Shown piece after piece: positions 59,098 to 64,000 of a stretch of 64,000 nt of DNA. Position 1 is the stretch's first letter. Every line of letters begins with the position of its first letter. A program made the position numbers and the translations under genes. Below the pieces are notes generated by a model. The model was not told the origin of the DNA and did not search any database. It saw only the letters and a program-made list of their open reading frames with translations. Location: positions 1,488,001-1,552,000 of the forward strand of contig JAKCFJ010000001.1 of NCBI GenBank assembly GCA_025041175.1, given 5' to 3'. This stretch comes from Halobacteriales archaeon YIM A00010. Its GTDB lineage: Archaea; Halobacteriota; Halobacteria; Halobacteriales; Haloarculaceae.

Positions 59098-59727
59098 CTA
59101 TCTCCCCCGCATCGAGCACTCGCGGCATCGGATGCCGTGATACCCGTGGAACGATTCCCCGCATGATGGGCAGTCGCTGTGGACCTGCTCGGCCTCGTCG
59201 CGGCATTCGAACGAGCAGTACTTTGGGACGTTACGCGCTTCAATCCCGTATTTGATCTCCGCTTTACATCGGTCGTTTTTGCAGGTTGTTGTTGGCTGCA
59301 TTGGTGTTCCTCCGTCGGTGACGAGTTCCTTGCCCGCGTTCTCGTCGTCTTCAGGCTCGGCATCCCCGAACAGGTCTTTGAGTGCTCCGCACTCGGTACA
59401 TTGGAACCAGCGAACACCCCGCGCAGTCTCGTAGGTGACTGTCTCGGTCTCACACTCGCATTCGTCACACTCCCACGAATCGATGCGCTCCGGGTCACCG
59501 AGCGAGCGGCCACCGTCGGTTTCCTCCTCGATGAGTTCCCATCCGAACTTGGTGGTTTTGGCCATCGCTTTGGTGAATGGGACGATGATCTCACTCTCGC
59601 CCAGTTCGTAGATCAGGTGGTTTTCCCCGTCATGGATCTCCCACCCTTTGACCGTTCGTACGTCCTCGTCGGCTTCTACGGTGAATTTGTCGCCCGTTTC
59701 GAGATTTCGGAGTTCGTTGGTATCCAT
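59098..59727 (-). CDS. Multi-zinc-ribbon protein with an ELVTDGG linker
   Basis: About 209 residues from the ATG at 59727 (MDTNELRNLETGDKFTVEA; the ATG just before is equally possible). A small beta domain leads to CDECECETETVTYETARG with FQCTECGALKDLF, then the linker GKELVTDGG, then CKNDRCKAEIKYG with YCSFECRDEA and a last ribbon CPSCGESFHGYHGIRCREC. An EEETDGGRS earlier is a degenerate linker. It shares promoter type and linker with the 56745 gene. Confidence 0.75.
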   Translation of the reverse strand: MDTNELRNLETGDKFTVEADEDVRTVKGWEIHDGENHLIYELGESEIIVPFTKAMAKTTKFGWELIEEETDGGRSLGDPERIDSWECDECECETETVTYETARGVRWFQCTECGALKDLFGDAEPEDDENAGKELVTDGGTPMQPTTTCKNDRCKAEIKYGIEARNVPKYCSFECRDEAEQVHSDCPSCGESFHGYHGIRCRECSMRGR

Positions 59728-59736
59728 CATCTGTCC

Positions 59737-59797
59737 CCCTCTATCTATACATACATGCCACAACCACTTAATACTACCGATTTATTTTGCCACAATC
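59737..59797 (-). promoter_or_regulatory. Duplicated early promoter, copy 2
   Basis: 61 bp, 56 identical to copy 1 at 57849, with the same TATA-like AGTATTAAGT (59766-59775), flanking TGTGGCA boxes (59756-59762 and 59788-59794 as TGCCACA on plus) and downstream tatagatagaggg. It stands between the nuclease gene stop and the multi-ribbon gene at 59727. Confidence 0.8.
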
Positions 59798-59808
59798 TCT
59801 ATTGTATA

Positions 59809-60765
59809 TTATCCAGTCACTGTTGCCGTGAGGTGCTCGGTCGCCGCGTCGACCGCGCGGGCGCATCGGCCGGTGAGTTCCGAGCGCGAGCCTTCCCACT
59901 TTGAATATCCGCTCCCGGCGGTGAGAACGCCGCGCATAGCCTCGGTCTCCGGTGGTGTGTACACTTCCCACCCACGGCGCGGGTGAACGCGTAGCACCTC
60001 GAGGCGGTCGATGTCGTAGGGTACCATCGCTGCGTAGAGCGCGGATTGAAGGGTGTGCTTTTCGTACAATCCCGCCGATGTCTTGAGATCCGCGAGCACG
60101 CGCGCGCCATCGGGCGCGTCGTATATCAGGTCGCATTGGCCCGCTACGCCCATTTCCGGGTCGAAGAGAAAGCGCTCGGCATCGATGATGCTCTCTTGGC
60201 TAATCCCCAACGCGTCGGTCGCTTCCTGCCATTTTGGCAGAAACTGACGCATGTCGTATCGGCATTGGCGCGCGAGACAGTATTGTTGATCGCGCTCGAG
60301 CGAGAGCATCCGCGTGTGGACGTGATTGAAGAACTCGACCTTGGTGTCCACGAAGCCCCAGTCTTTCCACAGGCTATAGAGCACCAAGCCGGGGTTCTCC
60401 CCCGAAACTTCCCGATCGGAGAGCGTGATGAGTTCCTGTGCGCTTTCGAGTTCGTCGTCCGACCACACGTTCCCATCCTGGAAGGGCGCGAGCGCGGCGT
60501 AGTGACATAGCGTGCCTCGATGGCGCTTGTACCAGAACAGGTGTTCGTGGTGGGGGGAGTTCCCTTCACCATCTTTCTGCTGCTTCCAGCTCTCCAAGCC
60601 ACTCGTGTCGGTATCTGCGTATTTGAGCACGGAGGTGACTGATGGCAGCCGGACGCGTTCGCCATCGATCCGAGCGGTGTACAGCCGCATGGGCGCGCCA
60701 TCGGGGCCAATCCCCCACTCAGTATCACGTCTCACTTCTCCGATGCCGGGGACGTGTTGGGTCAT
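59809..60765 (-). CDS. RecB/Cas4-like PD-(D/E)XK exonuclease
   Basis: 318 residues. The nuclease core has FLFDPEMGVAGQCDLIYDAP (motif with GxxD), VLADLKTSAGLYEKHTLQSA (DxK plus downstream Gln) and LYAAMVPYDI, as in RecB-family and Cas4-type viral exonucleases. Upstream helices include HRGTLCHYAALAPF with the motif I histidine region. Likely processes DNA ends in viral replication or recombination. Coupled to the gene before it by ATGA. No iron-sulfur cysteine cluster is evident. Confidence 0.8.
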   Translation of the reverse strand: MTQHVPGIGEVRRDTEWGIGPDGAPMRLYTARIDGERVRLPSVTSVLKYADTDTSGLESWKQQKDGEGNSPHHEHLFWYKRHRGTLCHYAALAPFQDGNVWSDDELESAQELITLSDREVSGENPGLVLYSLWKDWGFVDTKVEFFNHVHTRMLSLERDQQYCLARQCRYDMRQFLPKWQEATDALGISQESIIDAERFLFDPEMGVAGQCDLIYDAPDGARVLADLKTSAGLYEKHTLQSALYAAMVPYDIDRLEVLRVHPRRGWEVYTPPETEAMRGVLTAGSGYSKWEGSRSELTGRCARAVDAATEHLTATVTG

Positions 60766-61148
60766 TTCTGAGAGTACCCCCGGTAATTCCCACCGTAATC
60801 AGGCCGTAGGCCGATGTCTTCCTCGATCCGCTCATAGACCCGCTTATCCCGCATGAGATCTTCGCGGTCGCTCCATCGGTTTATCTCCGCTCCGTTGTTG
60901 TCCACCTGGGTGAATGTGAACATATCACTGGTATCGCTTCCGGAGACGACCACACAACAGTCGATCTCCCCACCGGTCTTTGCCATCTGAAGTATGTGAG
61001 ACTCCACGCGGTCGCCGCGGCGGTGAACGTCGAGAATGACATCGAATCCATCGCCGGGGTGGTTGCGCACCGAGACTGTCGACAAGAATGCTTCTGGCAT
61101 CTCGTATTCCCCAGCGTATTTGACGTTGAGAGCTGTCCAGGTGCTCAT
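60762..61148 (-). CDS. Hypothetical early viral protein (128 aa)
   Basis: MSTWTALNVKYAGEYEMPEA, beta-rich centre (DGFDVILDVHRRGDRVESHI, MAKTGGEIDCCVVVSGSDTS) and a charged helical end (REDLMRDKRVYERIEEDIGL). Directly precedes the nuclease gene in transcription with a 4-nt overlap, so it may be an accessory factor; no family recognised. Confidence 0.65.
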   Translation of the reverse strand: MSTWTALNVKYAGEYEMPEAFLSTVSVRNHPGDGFDVILDVHRRGDRVESHILQMAKTGGEIDCCVVVSGSDTSDMFTFTQVDNNGAEINRWSDREDLMRDKRVYERIEEDIGLRPDYGGNYRGYSQK

Positions 61149-61176
61149 TGTCGGATCACCATCGTCTCTCTATCGG

Positions 61177-61422
61177 TCATTCAGACCACCCGTCACGTGG
61201 TCCGGTCCAGTCGTGTTCTTCCTCTCCGTGTTCGGCAAGCCTTTCAAGGATTTCACTCCAACTGTCGCCTTCAACAACGTGGTCGCAGAACTTACACTGC
61301 GCCTCGCGGTCGTCAATGACACGATTAAGCCCCCCAATGATATCGTCCGTTGGGGGATCACGAACGCGCGGATTCTCCGTCGTTTCTTCGTCAGTATTCA
61401 ATGTCCACCACCTCGATATCAT
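61177..61422 (-). CDS. Zinc-finger protein (81 aa)
   Basis: CKFCDHVVEGDSWSEILERL followed by AEHGEEEHDW is a C2H2-type finger. The ATG at 61422 overlaps the preceding gene by 32 nt; a TTG at 61401 is an alternative start. Confidence 0.65.
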   Translation of the reverse strand: MISRWWTLNTDEETTENPRVRDPPTDDIIGGLNRVIDDREAQCKFCDHVVEGDSWSEILERLAEHGEEEHDWTGPRDGWSE

Positions 61423-61963
61423 CCGGAATTACCGCATCTGGATTGTACTCAGCCTCTTGAACAGGGACATGGATCATTATCATCACATCGCCGTCGCGCT
61501 TGGTGCCATTGATGTACTCGACCGTGTGGCCCCTCTCTCTAACCGCCGATAGGCCGTCTCGATCGATGAGACCAGTCGCCCAAAAAACGTATTCGCCGTT
61601 GTCGTAATCGGACATCGTGAACAACTCCAGTTTGGGGCTGTGGGACGCTTTCGTGGTGTTGAATGTGTCAATGATTTCGCGCGCTTCGGCTTCGAGTTCG
61701 TCTGTGGATTGACTACTTTCCGTGTCGGATGCATCAGACGTGTCAGTGTCTATCTGACTATTCGGTCGGAGGACCTCACCGCACCCGTTGCACTCGGGAT
61801 ACGGGATTGTAGTCCCATAATCCTCGCCATCACGGATTTTATCAACACAGTTGTCCTCCTTTGCTGTACATCCAACACATTTCACTACTGGCTCATCGTT
61901 ATCAACGACAAAACCGATGATAGGCTGCTGCTGCATAGTGCGTTCGGATTCGTCGTTAACCAT
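61391..61963 (-). CDS. Zinc-ribbon protein with C-terminal domain (190 aa)
   Basis: N-terminal ribbon (VVKCVGCTAKEDNCVDKIRD, YPECNGCGEVLRPN), a Ser/Thr/Asp linker, and an alpha/beta domain (LELFTMSDYDNGEYVFWATG, AVRERGHTVEYINGTKRDGD). This last unit resembles the strand-helix-strand repeats of the 58457 protein. Start overlaps the upstream stop as ATGGTTAA. Confidence 0.65.
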   Translation of the reverse strand: MVNDESERTMQQQPIIGFVVDNDEPVVKCVGCTAKEDNCVDKIRDGEDYGTTIPYPECNGCGEVLRPNSQIDTDTSDASDTESSQSTDELEAEAREIIDTFNTTKASHSPKLELFTMSDYDNGEYVFWATGLIDRDGLSAVRERGHTVEYINGTKRDGDVMIMIHVPVQEAEYNPDAVIPDDIEVVDIEY

Positions 61964-62075
61964 TGTTGAAATGTATAACCGAACAGTGGGGGTTGTCGCA
62001 CTCCCACCACGGGCCGTGATTGGACATTTTCGATGCTCTCTCTCCGCAATTCGGGCATTGGTCTAAGTCAGTCAT
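61956..62075 (-). CDS. Zinc-ribbon micro-protein (39 aa)
   Basis: MTDLDQCPNCGERASKMSNH then GPWWECDNPHCSVIHFNNG: CPNC and CDNPHC make a ribbon. Start at 62075 overlaps the stop of the next micro-gene upstream (ATGA); the longer frame to 62153 is rejected. Confidence 0.7.
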   Translation of the reverse strand: MTDLDQCPNCGERASKMSNHGPWWECDNPHCSVIHFNNG

Positions 62076-62173
62076 TCTTTCGCTCCCATAACCACATGCC
62101 AACACTGGTAGCAATACTCTTCGTACATTTCCGAGTGGATCTTTCGGGTACAATCCTTACACTCCTCACTCAT
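62072..62173 (-). CDS. Zinc-ribbon micro-protein (33 aa)
   Basis: MSEECKDCTRKIHSEMYEEY then CYQCWHVVMGAKE: CKDC and CYQC. Its ATG lies in ATGAGTGA over the previous stop, and its TGA in ATGA with the next gene. One of the smallest genes here; support comes from perfect nesting and the cysteine pattern. Confidence 0.7.
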   Translation of the reverse strand: MSEECKDCTRKIHSEMYEEYCYQCWHVVMGAKE

Positions 62174-62489
62174 CACAACCACCCCCAGAATCAACGAGTT
62201 CGTCGTAGATCACCACATCTCGATGTCGGTCGGCGCGGACGCTCGCGGCATCGAGCTGTTTCGCATCGATGACGTACGAATGATACGGATCCCCATCACG
62301 TCGGCACGTCCGACAGTAGTACGGCTTGTCTGTGTGTTGACTGTCACCCGCCCGCCGGATGGCCGTGTGTCCATTCGGGCAGCGATATCTCCACACCTCT
62401 TTGTGGAGATCTCCGCGTGGGAGTGTGTGTACGACACACTCCGGTGGGGTGTCCACACCACGTTCGGTGGGAGAGCGGGCGCTACTCAT
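62166..62489 (-). CDS. Zinc-ribbon protein (107 aa)
   Basis: Start at 62489 (MSSARSPTERGVDTPPEC). YRCPNGHTAIRRAGDSQH and YYCRTCRRDGDPYHSY provide the zinc ligands; the end is DVVIYDELVDSGGGCDE. Overlaps the gene before by 8 nt. Confidence 0.65.
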   Translation of the reverse strand: MSSARSPTERGVDTPPECVVHTLPRGDLHKEVWRYRCPNGHTAIRRAGDSQHTDKPYYCRTCRRDGDPYHSYVIDAKQLDAASVRADRHRDVVIYDELVDSGGGCDE

Positions 62490-62901
62490 CGGGCTCACCC
62501 CCACTCCATGCAGTCTTCGGAGAGACTGTATCACACCGCTTGCAGGTGAGTCCATCCGTCTCGGCCTCGTTGATGAACGAACAGCTCGAACACTCGGGGC
62601 AGTCTGTCGACACATCCCCATCCCCGAGGTATCGCGGCGCACGTTCGGGATCGCGGAGATCGCGCTCCTCGATCCACTCGTCAACGTATGGATCCGTGCG
62701 CCACACGGCCGATCGCTCTTTTGTGGGACGGGAGACACGCTCGATGATCCCCATATTCCGCAGGGGTTGTGCCAACCGGCTGTTGATGTCAGTATCCCGA
62801 ATCGGCCACTCCTCGTTAGGCCGGGGGAGATCGCGGCATAGTTGGGGGTTGTTGTACAGCTTGTTGCGGATTTTTGGACTAACGGTAGTGTCCGTGCTCA
62901 T
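62482..62901 (-). CDS. Winged-helix plus zinc-ribbon protein, paralogue 1
   Basis: 139 residues. Helices and wing (SRLAQPLRNMGIIERVSRPT, ERSAVWRTDPYVDEWIEE) are followed by CPECSSCSFINEAETDGLTC then KRC, and a DTVSPKTAWSGGEPDE end. The same architecture and closing pattern (C..C..SPK.xW..GGE) occur in the next gene, so they are duplicates. A DNA-binding early regulator is likely. Confidence 0.75.
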   Translation of the reverse strand: MSTDTTVSPKIRNKLYNNPQLCRDLPRPNEEWPIRDTDINSRLAQPLRNMGIIERVSRPTKERSAVWRTDPYVDEWIEERDLRDPERAPRYLGDGDVSTDCPECSSCSFINEAETDGLTCKRCDTVSPKTAWSGGEPDE

Positions 62902-63296
62902 GCACTCTCTCCCCCCTGTTTCCAGTCGTCCTTCGGGGATATCTCACCACACGCTTTACACTGTAGTCCCGCGCACCCGCGCGCGTTGGTGAAACTCCAC
63001 CGCCCGCATTCGGGGCATTGTGGGTCGTTCTCTTTGTCGTCCACGAATCGTGGATCGGGCTTCCCACCGCCGGTATCTGTCGTTTCCAGGTAGTGGTGGG
63101 CTTCCCGGTCGGTCCGCCAAACCCACGCTTTGTTTTTGCCTTTGCGCACACGGTGGATGATATCCCGCTTTGCAAGGCTCATGATCTCACTTTGAGAGAG
63201 TCCCACATTCCCCGATAACCACTCCGTATCGGGATGTGGGAGATGCCCGACCACCTCGGGGTTGGCCCGAACGTAGGCGTGCATGTTCCGGTTCAC
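62898..63296 (-). CDS. Winged-helix plus zinc-ribbon protein, paralogue 2
   Basis: 132 residues from a GTG at 63296 (VNRNMHAYVRANPEVVGHL), overlapping the upstream stop as GTGA. Winged helix GLSQSEIMSLAKRDIIHRVR with KAWVWRTDREAHHYLE, then CPECGRWSFTNARGCAGLQC and KACGEISPKDDWKQGGE. The longer frame to 63488 is a shadow extension. Confidence 0.75.
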   Translation of the reverse strand: MNRNMHAYVRANPEVVGHLPHPDTEWLSGNVGLSQSEIMSLAKRDIIHRVRKGKNKAWVWRTDREAHHYLETTDTGGGKPDPRFVDDKENDPQCPECGRWSFTNARGCAGLQCKACGEISPKDDWKQGGESA

Positions 63297-63478
63297 AGGC
63301 CCACCCCCATGGCGATCAGTGGCATGGCCCCGAAGAACTGTAGGATTTGGAACGCTATCCACAGGACTACCGCGGCGATCGTCCCGAGGACGATGAGATC
63401 GATAGCGAGGCCGACCACCACGGCGATCACCACCGTTAAGACGTTCTTCACCAAACCGGCGAATTGTCGAACGCTCAC
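63293..63478 (-). CDS. Small membrane protein (61 aa), paralogue of 51272-51502
   Basis: GTG start at 63478 (VSVRQFAGLVKNVLTVV), overlapping the PCNA stop (GTGA). Two hydrophobic segments (VLTVVIAVVVGLAIDLIVLG, IAAVVLWIAFQILQFFGAMP) closely match the membrane protein at 51272. Role unknown. Confidence 0.65.
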   Translation of the reverse strand: MSVRQFAGLVKNVLTVVIAVVVGLAIDLIVLGTIAAVVLWIAFQILQFFGAMPLIAMGVGL

Positions 63479-64000
63479 GAACTCCCACCCCGGTCGAGCC
63501 TTGGGGAGAGCATCCACGTCGCTAAGCCGCGATTTCCGAAGGCCTTGGCTCCGAGCGACATCGGATGGTTATCACCCATCCCCATGACGATCTCTTCGCT
63601 TTCGGTGAAGCCTCGAGCGACCCGTGAGAGAAAGTCAACGGCGAACGTCGACATGAGGGGGTCGGGAATGTCTTGGTCTCCGTCCGCACCCCCGGTGAAA
63701 CCGCCCACGATCGTGTTGGGCTCGTCTTCGGCTTCCTCCGTACTATCCGTCACGGAGAGCGAGATCTCCGAGCGGTCGTCGTCTCCGCGCCCGGAGACGT
63801 GGAAGTGATCGCCATCGAAGTGGATCGTTGCGGTGCTTGCGGCGAGTTCCACCGCCGAGATGGCTGTTTCGAGGTGATCGGTTTCGAGATTCAGGGCGGC
63901 ATCGAACTCGACGTGTTGAACATCCGGAGGTTGGGCGATCGAATCTGGAACGATTCCCGTGAGCGCGTATTCGAACGCTCCCGCCTCGATGATGATTTGC
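63475..64000 (-). CDS. Viral PCNA sliding clamp (N-terminus off the right edge)
   Basis: 175 codons to the edge, open at base 64000. The sequence covers the end of PCNA domain 1, the interdomain part and domain 2 (FDAALNLETDHLETAISAVE, ATIHFDGDHFHVSGRGDDDR, STFAVDFLSRVARGFTESEE, IVMGMGDNHPMSLGA). It would tether polymerase and FEN1 to DNA. A virus-encoded clamp suggests self-directed replication. The gene begins beyond the window and is coupled to the membrane protein gene by GTGA. Confidence 0.85.
   Translation of the reverse strand, partial: QIIIEAGAFEYALTGIVPDSIAQPPDVQHVEFDAALNLETDHLETAISAVELAASTATIHFDGDHFHVSGRGDDDRSEISLSVTDSTEEAEDEPNTIVGGFTGGADGDQDIPDPLMSTFAVDFLSRVARGFTESEEIVMGMGDNHPMSLGAKAFGNRGLATWMLSPRLDRGGSS

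Noticed and set aside
55849-59797. CRISPR array in the repeat-rich early module
   Set aside because: The repeats are two dispersed promoter copies, minihelices and coding linkers; there are no regularly spaced identical repeats with unique spacers, and no cas genes other than a Cas4-like nuclease.

Overview
The window is haloarchaeal (class Halobacteria) chromosomal DNA, about 0-24 kb, joined to the left part of an integrated tailed virus (Caudoviricetes-type provirus), about 24 kb to the right edge. The assignment rests on archaeal information-processing proteins (TFB, FEN1, Nop5 plus fibrillarin, an Lhr-type helicase), SufCBD, archaeal folate enzymes (MptE-type kinase), very acidic proteins, high G+C with G/C-rich third codon positions, TATA-type promoters and leaderless starts.

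Chromosome (1-23.9 kb). A truncated TFB gene, a bacterio-opsin-activator-like regulator, FEN1 and a GNAT acetyltransferase lead into an accessory patch at 3.3-8.1 kb. That patch holds two Yip1-like membrane protein paralogues around a candidate polymorphic toxin locus. The locus has a membrane-anchored N-terminal half, a nuclease-like C-terminal half in another frame, a following gene in the immunity position, a detached copy of the toxin C-terminal tip, a detached copy of the toxin N-terminus, and broken copies of neighbouring genes. Then come a DtxR-like regulator with a ferritin-like partner, NAD synthetase, sufC-sufB-sufD, nop5-flpA, a methyltransferase, folP-mptE, a YbaK-type deacylase, a DoxX protein and the Lhr helicase.

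Provirus boundary. At 23952-23997 the minus strand carries a well-formed tRNA 3' half (anticodon arm, T arm, acceptor 3' strand) pointing towards the chromosome. This is the expected remnant left when a virus integrates into a minus-strand tRNA gene, so the reconstituted tRNA and probably the integrase should lie to the right of this window.

Virion module (24.2-49.7 kb, plus strand), in canonical order: terminase large subunit, portal, MuF-like head protein, a beta-helix protein, prohead protease with scaffold domain, decoration-like protein, major capsid protein, neck and connector proteins, tail tube, two tail chaperone frames, tape measure, tail hub, fibre and lectin-like proteins, two more beta-helix proteins, three small membrane proteins and a winged-helix/calcineurin phosphoesterase fusion.

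Early module (49.7-64 kb, minus strand). About 40 small genes are packed with ATGA, GTGA or longer start/stop overlaps, and roughly twenty encode short zinc-ribbon proteins. Recognisable enzymes are a RecB/Cas4-like nuclease and a PCNA clamp cut by the right edge. Two operons are each led by a near-identical 61-bp promoter block with flanking TGTGGCA boxes. Each contains one compact tRNA-like minihelix (acceptor stem, GG-containing linker, canonical T arm, no anticodon arm) between genes. These minihelices are the strongest candidates for an undescribed system: RNA processing punctuation of viral polycistrons by host RNase P and tRNase Z. Many zinc-ribbon and other short genes here use GTG starts or are buried in longer shadow frames; starts were chosen from overlaps and motifs.
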